A stretch of DNA of 47,240 bases, from contig JACPQR010000201.1 in NCBI GenBank assembly GCA_016190375.1, positions 1 through 47,240 on the forward strand, written 5' to 3'. Made by a program: the position numbers and the translations under genes. Origin of the DNA: Deltaproteobacteria bacterium. Lineage in GTDB: Bacteria; Myxococcota_A; Polyangia; JACPQR01. The notes below the pieces were generated by a model that was given only the letters and a program-made list of their open reading frames with translations, searched no databases and was not told the origin of the DNA. This document shows, piece after piece, positions 1 through 8,496 of the stretch (positions within the stretch are counted from its first letter, which is position 1; each line of letters starts with the position of its first letter).

Positions 1-1055
1 ACCACGGAAGGTGCGAGCGCGATCAGGCACAGACCGGCGGCGGCCGACAGGACCAGGAGCGTCATCGCGGCCGTGACGCCGGGCCCTCTCGAGGAGCCCG
101 CCCGAGCGCCGCCGGCGAGCGTGATGACAGCGACGATCCCCACCCCGAGCCCCGCCATCAGAGCGATGATCTCGAGGACGAAGGCGTCGACCGCGCCCAG
201 GGTCGGCCGCGCGATCGCGACGCCGGCCGCAACCAGGCCAAGCGTCCCGGGCAGCCAGCGCCGGTAGACCCGGAGGCGATCCTCCGATGGCGGCTGCAGC
301 GGCCCGACGGCGCCGCCCACGAGGTACCAGAGGGCGCTGGCGATCGTGAAGATCGGCAGGACGAGGAGCATGACCCCGCGCTGGCCGTCCACGCCCGCAG
401 CGAGCGCCGAGACGAACCAGAACGGGCCGTCGAAGCGCACTCCCCAGGAATGCCGGGCGAGGTCGCCGAGGGCCGTGATCCCGAGGAGCGAGATGGCGGC
501 CGAAGGGACGCAGACGGCCACGGTGAGGACCAGCGACCACCGCGGAGTCGAGGTGCGCGCGCTGATCGCGAGACCCAGCGAGATCCCGACGAGCGCCACG
601 AGCCCCAGCGCGACAGTGCCGAATACGATCTCCCAGGGCGAGACGCCGCCGTACAGCAAGGGCACCGCCGCGGCCGGGAGCGACGCGACGAGCAGGGTCC
701 CGGTGATCGCGCACAGGGCAGCGAGCTTGCCCCGGACGAACCTCCACGGGCTCGCGCTCGCGAGCGAGATGGCCTCGAGCGCGCCGGACTCGGCGTCACG
801 CGAGATCGCGCCGGCGCCGTAGACCGACGAGACGAGCGCGACGAGCGCGTAGGCCGCGGTGAAGTAGGTCTGGAACAGCCAGCGCCCGACCTCGGCGGGG
901 CTCGCTCGATCCTGCGCGAGCACGAGCGCGGCGAGAAGCTCGACCGCCGCGACGAGGCCAGTCGACAGGTACAGCACTCTCGGGAAAGCCGGCGCGCGCA
1001 GCGTCGAGCGCAGCTCGCGGACCATGACGGGATTTGGGTCCAGGGCGAAGCTCAT
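1..1055 (-). CDS. ABC-2 type transporter permease (partial, 3' end beyond left edge)
   Basis: The reading frame from an ATG at 1055 stays open down to base 1, so the C-terminus lies outside the window. The protein starts MSFALDPNPVMVREL and then shows alternating hydrophobic stretches typical of an ABC-2 permease, with about six membrane segments in the 350 residues visible. The start overlaps the stop of the ATPase gene by four bases (ATGA), so the two are translationally coupled. With the exported protein further upstream it forms a three-gene exporter unit. The substrate cannot be told from sequence. The family call rests on membrane topology and on the ATPase partner more than on motifs. 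Confidence 0.8.
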   Translation of the reverse strand, partial: MSFALDPNPVMVRELRSTLRAPAFPRVLYLSTGLVAAVELLAALVLAQDRASPAEVGRWLFQTYFTAAYALVALVSSVYGAGAISRDAESGALEAISLASASPWRFVRGKLAALCAITGTLLVASLPAAAVPLLYGGVSPWEIVFGTVALGLVALVGISLGLAISARTSTPRWSLVLTVAVCVPSAAISLLGITALGDLARHSWGVRFDGPFWFVSALAAGVDGQRGVMLLVLPIFTIASALWYLVGGAVGPLQPPSEDRLRVYRRWLPGTLGLVAAGVAIARPTLGAVDAFVLEIIALMAGLGVGIVAVITLAGGARAGSSRGPGVTAAMTLLVLSAAAGLCLIALAPSV

Positions 1056-1975
1056 TGCAGTTCTCCCCGCGTCAGCTCCATGAACGCCCGCTCGAGGTCG
1101 CTCTTCTCGGGCTCGACGGCGACTAGCCCCGAGCCCGCCTCGACGACGCGGCGCACGAGCTCGGCGGCCAGGGCATCACCACCGGCGTGGCGGACCAGGA
1201 GCGTCCGTTCGTCGACTCTCTCGACGACGACGCCATGGACGAACGCCAGGGCCTCGGCCGCCTGCGACGCGCGACCGAGGAACCGCATTCGCAATGAGCG
1301 CGTGGTGCCGGCGATCGTCGCGACCGACCCCGCCGCCACGAGCTTTCCCCGCTCCAGGATCGCGACCGCATCGCAGATCTGCTCGAGCTCGGAGAGGATG
1401 TGGCTCGACAGGAGTATCGTCTTTCCCATCGCGCGGATCTCCACGAGGATCTCGCGAAGCTCGATCCTGGCCCTCGGATCCAGGTCGCTGGCCGGCTCGT
1501 CGAGGACCAGCACCTTCGGGTCGTTGAGGAGCGTACGCGCGAGCAGCATCCGCTGGCGCATACCCTTCGACAGACCGATGACGAGCCGCCCCGCGATCGG
1601 ACCGAGACCGCACAGATCGATGGCGGCGTCGACGGCACGCCTGCGAGCGGCGGGGCCGAGGCCGTGCACCGCTGCATAGAAGTCGAGCAGCTCGGCGACG
1701 GTGAGCCGATCGTCGACCCGCGCCTGGTCGGGCATGTAGCCGAGGATCTGCCGGACCTCGCGCGCCTCCGAGACCGAGTCGAGCCCGCCGACCAGGGCGC
1801 GCCCGCCTGTCGGCTCGAGCAGCGTCGCGAGGACCCGGATGGTCGTGGTCTTGCCGGCCCCGTTCGCCCCGACGAAGCCGTAGATGGTCCCGTCGGGGAC
1901 CTCGAACGAGAGCCCGGCGATGACCTCCCGATCCTCGTAGGCGTGACGGAGCGCGTCCACGCGGATCGCGCTCAC
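1052..1975 (-). CDS. ABC transporter ATP-binding protein
   Basis: A 307-residue ATPase of the ABC-2 (CcmA/NatA-like) exporter type. Walker A (GANGAGKTT) is at about residues 36-44, the signature LSKGM at 135-139, Walker B (VLVLDE) at 155-160, and the switch-histidine motif SSHILSE at about 184. The C-terminal 80 residues are the usual accessory region of single-domain exporter ATPases. I chose the GTG at 1975 because it overlaps the stop of the upstream gene (GTGA) and places a normal N-terminus in front of the nucleotide-binding domain. A much longer open frame upstream is only GC-driven read-through of the neighbour's antisense frame. It should energise the permease encoded next to it. Confidence 0.93.
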   Translation of the reverse strand: MSAIRVDALRHAYEDREVIAGLSFEVPDGTIYGFVGANGAGKTTTIRVLATLLEPTGGRALVGGLDSVSEAREVRQILGYMPDQARVDDRLTVAELLDFYAAVHGLGPAARRRAVDAAIDLCGLGPIAGRLVIGLSKGMRQRMLLARTLLNDPKVLVLDEPASDLDPRARIELREILVEIRAMGKTILLSSHILSELEQICDAVAILERGKLVAAGSVATIAGTTRSLRMRFLGRASQAAEALAFVHGVVVERVDERTLLVRHAGGDALAAELVRRVVEAGSGLVAVEPEKSDLERAFMELTRGELQ

Positions 1976-3657
1976 GGCGCAACCACCCTGAGCAGCGTGT
2001 GCTCGCGACCCCGCTCGAACCCGGCGAAAGCGGGCAGCGCCCGAGGGTCGAGCCGCGCCAGGAGCACCGCCGTGCCCACCACCTCGGGAGCGGGAACGAG
2101 CCAGAACCCGCGCGGAAGCCGGGAGTAGGACCCGGCGGTCCATGGGGCCTTTCGCGATTCGCCCGGCGCGATCGCGCCGAGACGGATTCGCCGGCCGGGA
2201 CTTCCCGTGGAGATCATGGCCTCGCGCAGCGTGAACGGGGTCTGGTTCACGACACCCACGTGACCCGGAGCGCGCTCGATCCGGACGCCGCCGCCAAGTG
2301 TGACGAGGGAGTCCTCGCGAACGAACACGGTCTCCCACAGGCCCACCGGGATCCCCTCGAGCGTCATCGCCGCTTCGGCTCGCCGAGCCTCGATCCGTGC
2401 ACGGCCATGCTGGGCCGCGGGCCTCGGCTCCACCAGGTCTCGGATCAGCGCGCCTGGTGCTCCGCGGATCCGCGAGGATCCGGGTCGCGTCACGAAGAGG
2501 CCCGCGTATCGGCGAGACGCCGCCAGCGTCCCACCCGAACCGGCCTCGAGGAGCGCCACGGAGTCGTAGCGCGCGGTGCCGCCCTTCAGCCACCAGCCCA
2601 TCCCCACGAACGCCAGGAAGATCGCGACCGAGAGGATCGGGACCGTCGCGAGGGCGAGCGTCGCCCGACCGCGGCGGGAGAGCCAGCGGTACTGCGCCGG
2701 CCCGAGCAGGAGGACGTACGCCGCGAGCAGCGCGGCCACGAGCCCGACCGGCGGGCGGCGCCGGGCGTTCCAGTCGATCACGTCCCGAGCTGGCGCTTGC
2801 AAGAACGTCCAGCTCTCGACCGCCGAAGGCCCCCAGACGAGGCCCGCCACCCCTCGCCGCTCCCGCAGGGCCTGCTCGATCCGCGTGGCGCGCTCGTGGG
2901 GAGCACCCATCAAGAACACCACCCGTCCGAGGCCGCGCTCGACCGAGTCGGTGCTGTCGAGCAGATGGCCCATGCAAAGCAGCTCCGGGCCACCCGAAGG
3001 CTGGTTCACGCCGAATGCACACGATGGGCGGTCGGGGAGCGCGTCGGCGCCCCAATCGGCGACCAGGAGCCTTCCTCCGATCTCGACCCAGTCGAACAGG
3101 GCCTGGCGCTCCTCGGGTCGCATCCGCTCGATCTCCTGCGGCGCGGCCAGGACGGCATCCGCCGGCATCCAGCCCATGGCCCGATCGGGAAACAGGCTTG
3201 GCCGGATGACCTGGACGTCTGGCTCGCTCGGCAAGGCCAGGTCCTCGACCTCGAGGCCGCCCAGGACCGCGAGCCTGAACTGCCGGCCGACGCCTTCCCA
3301 CCTCCAGCGCGCGATCGCCAGCTTCTCCCGCTCGGAGCCCAGCACCGTGGCGCGAACCCCGCTGCCCTGCAGGTAGAGGTAGGTGATGCTCTTCGAGCAG
3401 CCATCCGCCGGGACCTCGACGGTTCTGACGGTCCGCCCCAGGGCCGAGCCCCACCCGGGCACGACCGACAGCTCGAGGCTGACCGTCAGGCGGCTCTCGG
3501 CGCAGACGGTCGTGACGAAGGGCGTCCATCCCTCGTAGACGACGGCACCGGGCGAGAAGAGAGGCTCCACCGTCGCGTGAACGGCAGGGTTTGCCCCGGC
3601 GCCGGCAGGGGCCAGGACGAGGACTGCGACGAGAGGCAAGGTGGACCGCGCGCTCAT
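1972..3657 (-). CDS. Exported membrane protein associated with ABC exporter
   Basis: A 561-residue protein with a signal peptide (residues about 1-22, ending GAGA), a periplasmic region of about 240 residues, two membrane segments around residues 262-285 and 292-315, and a second soluble region of about 240 residues. The segment around PEERQALFDWVEIGGRLLV resembles the GATase-like fold found in exported proteins that accompany ABC-2 exporters in myxobacteria and planctomycetes; this is inference. It overlaps the ATPase gene by four bases, so it probably works with the transporter, perhaps as a periplasmic partner. No catalytic motif was recognised. Confidence 0.7.
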   Translation of the reverse strand: MSARSTLPLVAVLVLAPAGAGANPAVHATVEPLFSPGAVVYEGWTPFVTTVCAESRLTVSLELSVVPGWGSALGRTVRTVEVPADGCSKSITYLYLQGSGVRATVLGSEREKLAIARWRWEGVGRQFRLAVLGGLEVEDLALPSEPDVQVIRPSLFPDRAMGWMPADAVLAAPQEIERMRPEERQALFDWVEIGGRLLVADWGADALPDRPSCAFGVNQPSGGPELLCMGHLLDSTDSVERGLGRVVFLMGAPHERATRIEQALRERRGVAGLVWGPSAVESWTFLQAPARDVIDWNARRRPPVGLVAALLAAYVLLLGPAQYRWLSRRGRATLALATVPILSVAIFLAFVGMGWWLKGGTARYDSVALLEAGSGGTLAASRRYAGLFVTRPGSSRIRGAPGALIRDLVEPRPAAQHGRARIEARRAEAAMTLEGIPVGLWETVFVREDSLVTLGGGVRIERAPGHVGVVNQTPFTLREAMISTGSPGRRIRLGAIAPGESRKAPWTAGSYSRLPRGFWLVPAPEVVGTAVLLARLDPRALPAFAGFERGREHTLLRVVAP

Positions 3658-3736
3658 CCGATCAGGTCATACGCCCGGGCTCGGCTCCCTATTCCGAGCG
3701 CCACGACATATGACAATCGCGGCGGCGCGGCGTTCT

Positions 3737-5212
3737 TCAGTATCGAGGGTCTTCGTACGTCACGTCGTAACCGGACCCCTGGCCCGGCGGGTGCACCGCG
3801 GCGACGTCGCAATCGATCGTACCGTCCTCGGGGATCACGAAGGTCGTGACGTCCGCGACTCGCCACATCGCGCCGATCCCGTCGTAACCGGTCGCGCCCT
3901 CGAAGTCCTCCACCTCGTCCGGGGGCGCTCCGTACGTCGCGACTCGCTGGCCGGCGCAGTAGACGTTGACGAGCGGGTGGGCGAGCTCGCCCGAGAAGTT
4001 CTGCACCATGATCCTGAAGGTCTCGCCGTCGCCGGGCACATCGACGTTGATGTTCTCGGGAACGCCGCTCGCCTTGGCCAGGTTGTTGTCGATGTCGAGG
4101 CGGGGGTTGGCGCAGGCTCCCAGGGCACGCCACTCGGCCCCGTGAGGGCCGTTGCCACACTCCTCGATCTCGCTCCACTCGTAGCCCCAGTCCACGCGCG
4201 CGACGGGGATCCCGGGCGCGATCTCGCCGCGGATCGTGGCCTCGCAGTTGTGCCAGCCACAGGAATCGCCGCCCAGTGGCTGGAACGCGTTGGCCCCCTC
4301 CGGGTACCACGGCGTGTCCGTGTTCGGCCGGTGGAGGAAGAGGTCCAGGTCCTGCTCCTCGCTCTCCGGGTAGCACATCTCGACGCGGAGCCCGGGTCCC
4401 GCGACGTGGACGATCCACTCGCAGTCCAGCACGGTGCCGTTCGCCGTCGTCACCTCGAGGCCGATCGTGTAGTCGCCGGAGAGCATCGGGTAGAAGGTGG
4501 CGTTCTCGCCGTCGGCGCCGTCGAGGTCGAAGCTGACGAGGTTCGGCGCGATGTCGTCGCACGGGCCGCCTTCGGCCGTCCACCTCCACGACCGGACCGG
4601 CCCCGTGTAGAAGTCGCGGCCCCACAGCGGGTAGTCCTGCATCGGTGCGCCCACCGGGACGCGCTCGTCGCCGGGGCTCGGGCAGAGGATCGGACAGTCG
4701 CGCTGCTCGGAGCAGCCCGTGCACAGGTTGTCCGCGCCGTTGCAGACGTCCTCCCTCGGCACGATGGCATCGGTGCAGGGCCCCCAGGTCGCGGTCTTCT
4801 CGCAGGTCTGCGCCCCGTCCGTGCAGACGCCGACTCCCCGGTTCCCCGGCGGGCCCGGGAAGCACGCCTGGACGCGTCCGGGCTCGCACGGGCAATCCTC
4901 GTCGACCCGGCCGTCGCAGTCGTCGTCGTCCCCGTTTCCGCAGATCTCGGCCTGCCCGCAGCGCGGATCGACCGGCACGCACGCTCCGCTCGCGTCGAGG
5001 CCCGCGTCGGCGGCCGCGTCGAGACCTCCGTCGAGCGCCGCATCTGGACCCGCGGTCGAGGCATCGCGACCGACGGTCGAGGCGTCGCGGCCCGCGTCCT
5101 CGCCTTCGGCGCCGCGCGCAAAGAGCAGGCCGGACCGCGCCCCGCAGCCTGCGAGCGCGAACGAGAGCACGAGCGCGGTGCCGACCCTCACGACCGAGCG
5201 CGAGAGTGCCAC
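3737..5212 (-). CDS. MopE-type Cys/Asp-rich lipoprotein
   Basis: A 491-residue lipoprotein. Starting at the GTG at 5212, residues 1-22 form a signal peptide with lipobox LAGC (acylated Cys23). An Asp/Ala-rich linker of about 50 residues follows, then a MopE-type segment with ICGNGDDDDCDGRVDEDC and further Cys pairs. Such CNGxDDDCDGxxDEDC motifs are typical of myxobacterial surface proteins and are thought to bind calcium. The C-terminal 300 residues look like beta-sandwich domains (pre-peptidase or PKD-like, containing DYTIGLEVTTANGTV) and carry no catalytic motif that I recognise. It stands alone, with its 3' end 79 bp from the ABC operon. Probably an outer-membrane surface protein. The family assignment of the N-terminal half is good; the function is unknown. 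Confidence 0.82.
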   Translation of the reverse strand: MALSRSVVRVGTALVLSFALAGCGARSGLLFARGAEGEDAGRDASTVGRDASTAGPDAALDGGLDAAADAGLDASGACVPVDPRCGQAEICGNGDDDDCDGRVDEDCPCEPGRVQACFPGPPGNRGVGVCTDGAQTCEKTATWGPCTDAIVPREDVCNGADNLCTGCSEQRDCPILCPSPGDERVPVGAPMQDYPLWGRDFYTGPVRSWRWTAEGGPCDDIAPNLVSFDLDGADGENATFYPMLSGDYTIGLEVTTANGTVLDCEWIVHVAGPGLRVEMCYPESEEQDLDLFLHRPNTDTPWYPEGANAFQPLGGDSCGWHNCEATIRGEIAPGIPVARVDWGYEWSEIEECGNGPHGAEWRALGACANPRLDIDNNLAKASGVPENINVDVPGDGETFRIMVQNFSGELAHPLVNVYCAGQRVATYGAPPDEVEDFEGATGYDGIGAMWRVADVTTFVIPEDGTIDCDVAAVHPPGQGSGYDVTYEDPRY

Positions 5213-5239
5213 ATCGGCTGGAGAAAAGAGGAAGAAACC

Positions 5240-7276
5240 TCAGCTCGTCGCGACCGGCGCGCGCCGGAGCGGACGGCGGGCAAGGTCCGTCACCACCGCC
5301 GCGAGCGTGCTCGGCTCGAAGGGCTTCGGCAGGTGCGTCTGGTATCCGGCGGACAGCGCGCGGACGCGGTCCTCGTCGGTCGCGAACGCGGTGATCGCGG
5401 CTGCCGGGATCTCGCCGCCACGCTCGGGCGACAGCGACCGTACCCTCCGGATCAGCGAGTAGCCGTCCTCGCCCGGCATCGCGATGTCCGAGAGCAGCAC
5501 GTCCGGGCGGAAGCTCTGCACGTCTTCCAGCGCCTCGCGCGCGGACGCCGAACCCTTGACCTGGGCGCCGAACTGGACGAGGACGGCAGTGAGCACGTCG
5601 AGCGACTCGACGTCGTCGTCGACGACGAGGATCCTGAGCCCGTCGAGGGCGCTTGGGTCGACCGGCCGGTGGTCCTCGACCGGCAACGGGACCGCCTTGG
5701 CCTGGACGACCGGGAGCTCGACCTCGAACAGCGACCCCCTCCCCTCCCCGGCGCTCTCGGCCCTGACGGACCCTCCGTGCAGCTCGACGAGGTGGCGGAC
5801 GATCGCCAGCCCGAGGCCGAGCCCGCCGTGAACGCGCGTGGAGGAGCCGTCGGCCTGCCTGAAGCGGTCGAAGACGAAGGGCAGGAAGGCGGGCGAGATC
5901 CCCTGGCCGGTGTCGCGAACGCTGATCCTCGCGCGAGACCCGACGTGCTCGACCCTCACCTCGACGGTGCCTCCCTCCGGCGTGAACCTCGTCGCGTTGG
6001 AGAGGAGGTTCCAGACCACCTGCTGCAGCCGGTCAGGATCGCCCGAGACGGCGAAGGGCTCGTTCTCGAGCGTGGCGAGGAGGTGGATTCCCTTCGCATC
6101 CGCCGTGGGGCGGACGACTGCCATCGCGGCCTCGACGACGCCGCGGGGATCGAGCGGCCGCAGATCCAGCCTGAGCTTGCCGTTGATGATCCGCGAGACG
6201 TCGAGGACGTCCTCGACGAGCTGGGCCTGCACCTTCGTGTTTCGCTCGATCGTCTCGATTGCCCGCCCGACCTTGGACTCGTCGAGCTGCCCCTCGCGAA
6301 GCAGCCGAGCCCAGCCCAGCATCGCCGTCAGCGGAGTGCGCAGCTCGTGGGAGATGGTCGCGAGGAACTCGTCCTTCATCCTGCTGGCCCACTCCGCTTG
6401 CCGGCGCGCGTCCTGCTCGATCTCGTACAAGCGAGCCCGCTCCATCGCCTGCGCGCAGAGGGTCGCGATCGTGGTGAGGAACGCGATCTCGTCGGCGTCG
6501 AGCTCCACGCGATCTCGCCACCCGACTGCCAGGACGCCGATCGCGCGGTCCTCGAGCACGAGCGGCAGGACGATCTGCGCGGCCATCTCGCCGCCGAGGT
6601 GCGGGCCTCGAACGAGCTCGTCCTTCTCGCTCGCGACGAGGACCGGCACGCGGGAGCGGACGGCCTCGGCGAGCGGCGACGGCTCGTCGTCCCCCAGGGA
6701 ACGGAGCCGCGCGGGCTCGTCGACCGTCGTGGGGAGCCCGACCACGCGAAGCACACGGAGCGCGCGCCCGTCGTCCTCCACCAGTCCGACGATCCCGACG
6801 CCGGCGTCGAGAGCGCCCAGCACCCGCTGCCCGACCGCGTCGGCTACCTGGTCGCGGGTCAGCGCGCCCGACAGCGCCGCCGTGATCTCCCGGAGGCGCG
6901 AGACGCGGGTCGCGGCCTCTCGCGAGCTGTCGAGGATCCGCCGGCGAGACTCGGCGAGGCCGCCTGTCGCGGTCGCGACCAGGCAGAGCGCGACGAAGCG
7001 AACGGTCTCTCGACCGAGCTCGGGGCTCGTCTGCATCCAGCCCGTGATGACCGCGATCGACGACAGGCCGGCGACGAGCCCCGGCCCGAGGCCGCCGTGC
7101 CACGACGCCAGCGCCACGGCCACGAAGAAGAGCGGAAACCCGGGCGCGGACCCCACGACGGGCTCGAGAGCGGCTGCGATCGCCACGGCGGCGATGGCCG
7201 TCGCGTAGCGCCGGAGATACGACGAGCCGGTCCACGTAACGCGACTGCGATTCACGACGAGGCCTGTGCGTAGCAT
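5240..7276 (-). CDS. Hybrid sensor histidine kinase with GAF and receiver domains
   Basis: A 678-residue membrane-anchored hybrid kinase. Residues about 25-105 hold hydrophobic helices of DUF4118/MASE-like type, 120-285 a GAF domain, and 300-365 a HisKA domain with phosphoacceptor His310 (SHELRTPLTAM). Residues 405-525 form HATPase_c with N (NLLSNATRF), G1 (DTGQGI) and G2 (GGLGLGL) boxes. Residues 548-670 are a receiver with acidic triad DDD 553-555 and phosphoacceptor Asp597. There is no DNA-binding output, so phosphate is likely passed on or used for feedback. The 96-bp gap upstream can hold its own promoter. The ATG at 7276 has no clear Shine-Dalgarno, so a nearby internal start is possible. 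Confidence 0.92.
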   Translation of the reverse strand: MLRTGLVVNRSRVTWTGSSYLRRYATAIAAVAIAAALEPVVGSAPGFPLFFVAVALASWHGGLGPGLVAGLSSIAVITGWMQTSPELGRETVRFVALCLVATATGGLAESRRRILDSSREAATRVSRLREITAALSGALTRDQVADAVGQRVLGALDAGVGIVGLVEDDGRALRVLRVVGLPTTVDEPARLRSLGDDEPSPLAEAVRSRVPVLVASEKDELVRGPHLGGEMAAQIVLPLVLEDRAIGVLAVGWRDRVELDADEIAFLTTIATLCAQAMERARLYEIEQDARRQAEWASRMKDEFLATISHELRTPLTAMLGWARLLREGQLDESKVGRAIETIERNTKVQAQLVEDVLDVSRIINGKLRLDLRPLDPRGVVEAAMAVVRPTADAKGIHLLATLENEPFAVSGDPDRLQQVVWNLLSNATRFTPEGGTVEVRVEHVGSRARISVRDTGQGISPAFLPFVFDRFRQADGSSTRVHGGLGLGLAIVRHLVELHGGSVRAESAGEGRGSLFEVELPVVQAKAVPLPVEDHRPVDPSALDGLRILVVDDDVESLDVLTAVLVQFGAQVKGSASAREALEDVQSFRPDVLLSDIAMPGEDGYSLIRRVRSLSPERGGEIPAAAITAFATDEDRVRALSAGYQTHLPKPFEPSTLAAVVTDLARRPLRRAPVATS

Positions 7277-7372
7277 CGCCCGCGGCTGGCGGCAGCAAGA
7301 AACTCACGGGCCGGTTCAGATACCGTTCAGCGTGGAGAACTACATTTCGATCGGGGTGCAGTTTTTCGCCCG

Positions 7373-8179
7373 CTAGGAGCATCCCCCGGTGTCGGGCCAG
7401 CAGTAGTCGCAGCCCATGCAGGCTCCTAGCGCGCAGCAGTTGGCGTCGGTGCACCCCGCCACCGTGCAGTCCGGATCGACGATGCCGCAGCCGCAGTCGC
7501 AGCCGTCGCCGGTGCCGAAGTACGTCGGCGAGCAGGTCCACGCGGCCAGCTCGCCTTCGGTGCACACGCCGGTCGTCGGCCAGCAGTAGTCGCAACCATC
7601 GCAAGCGTCGACACCGCAGCAGTCCGGTCCCTCGCAACCCTCGCGGCCGCAGTCGGGGTCGGGTCGCCCGCACCCGCAGTCACAGCCGTCGCCTGCCCCT
7701 TCCCACGCAGGGTCGCAGGTCCACTCGGCGCCGACCACGCCGCAGTCCTGGGGGCAGTTCTCGGAGCTCTCCGTCGCCGAGCAGATCCTGTCGCCGCAAA
7801 CGACCTCGCCGCACTCCTCGGGCGTGCCGCTGCAGACGCACTGGCCCGCCTCGCAGTCGAAGTGCTGGTCGCAACGGTTGCCGCACGCGCCGCAGTTGAT
7901 CCGGTCCGTGCCGAGGTCGCTGCAGACGCCGTCACCGCAGTCGATCCTGCCCTCGGGACAGGCGGGTTCGGCATCGCCATCGGCGTCGGAGTCCGAGTCC
8001 GAGTCGGAATCGCCGTCGGCATCGCCCCCGACCTCGATGGCGTCGTCGTCGCCGGCGATGTCGATCGGATCGCCCTCCTTCCGGAACGGTTTCGACATGG
8101 GGCCGTCGAGGGTCGCGGTCTCGCATCCCGCAATCCCGAGCAGGAGGAGAGCAACTGAGGCGTGGACGCGGCGGATCAC
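7373..8179 (-). CDS. Cys-rich repeat lipoprotein
   Basis: A 268-residue lipoprotein from a GTG at 8179: the signal peptide ends in lipobox IAGC (Cys19). An acidic linker with an Ser-Asp/Ala-Asp tract lies at about residues 45-72. A cysteine-rich middle part (NCGACGNRCDQHFDC) comes next, then two tandem repeats at about 153-206 and 214-268. Each repeat has 12 cysteines, with conserved GDGCDCGCG, DPDC, CC and CDYCW. Both end just after the last cysteine pair, and the gene ends with the second repeat. The cysteine density suggests a disulfide-locked surface domain. A much longer open frame upstream lacks coding features. No catalytic residues seen, so function unknown. Confidence 0.8.
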   Translation of the reverse strand: MIRRVHASVALLLLGIAGCETATLDGPMSKPFRKEGDPIDIAGDDDAIEVGGDADGDSDSDSDSDADGDAEPACPEGRIDCGDGVCSDLGTDRINCGACGNRCDQHFDCEAGQCVCSGTPEECGEVVCGDRICSATESSENCPQDCGVVGAEWTCDPAWEGAGDGCDCGCGRPDPDCGREGCEGPDCCGVDACDGCDYCWPTTGVCTEGELAAWTCSPTYFGTGDGCDCGCGIVDPDCTVAGCTDANCCALGACMGCDYCWPDTGGCS

Positions 8180-8496
8180 TCCGAATCCACGGCGTGCAAG
8201 CAACAGGCCATCGGCGAGGCCCGCCCTGAAGGGAGGCTCTGGCGAACCCGCAAGGCCGCCAAGAGCCGGAGACCGTGTGGTCGAGATGCCACTCGAGCAC
8301 CGCCGTCGCAGACCGGAGCCTTCCGAACCTCTGCGGCTTTGCGCCTTTGCGCGAGCCTTTCGCCGGCACCGGGCCGATGCCCACGACCGCGCCTCCCGAA
8401 TCGCCTCGAACGCGCCGGGGAACGGCTGGGGCTCCGCGTTCGGGTCTCTCGACCATGAGGCAAGGTACGAGATGTGGGGCCGACGCTCAGGTCGAG
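8180..8496. repeat. Gene-free spacer with degraded intergenic repeat
   Basis: This 317-bp spacer lies between the Cys-rich lipoprotein gene and the next minus-strand gene. From about 8240 to 8390 it holds a degraded repeat. One side reads GGCGAACCCGCAAGGCCGCC and continues AAGAGCCGGA. The other reads CCTCTGCGGCTTTGCGCCTT and continues TGCG. The GCCGCCAAGAGxCCGA part recurs at about 16808, so at least two copies of this element are present. Multicopy 'GCCAAGG / CTTTGCG' elements are common between genes in GC-rich environmental bacteria. No open reading frame with gene-like features was found here. Confidence 0.5.

Noticed and set aside
3641..7273. A 1210-residue plus-strand open frame
   Set aside because: Antisense to the MopE-type lipoprotein and hybrid kinase; Arg/Asp/Val-rich without motifs, as expected for a GC-rich shadow. 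The same holds for several other long frames, such as 11702-15295 and 40261-43167.
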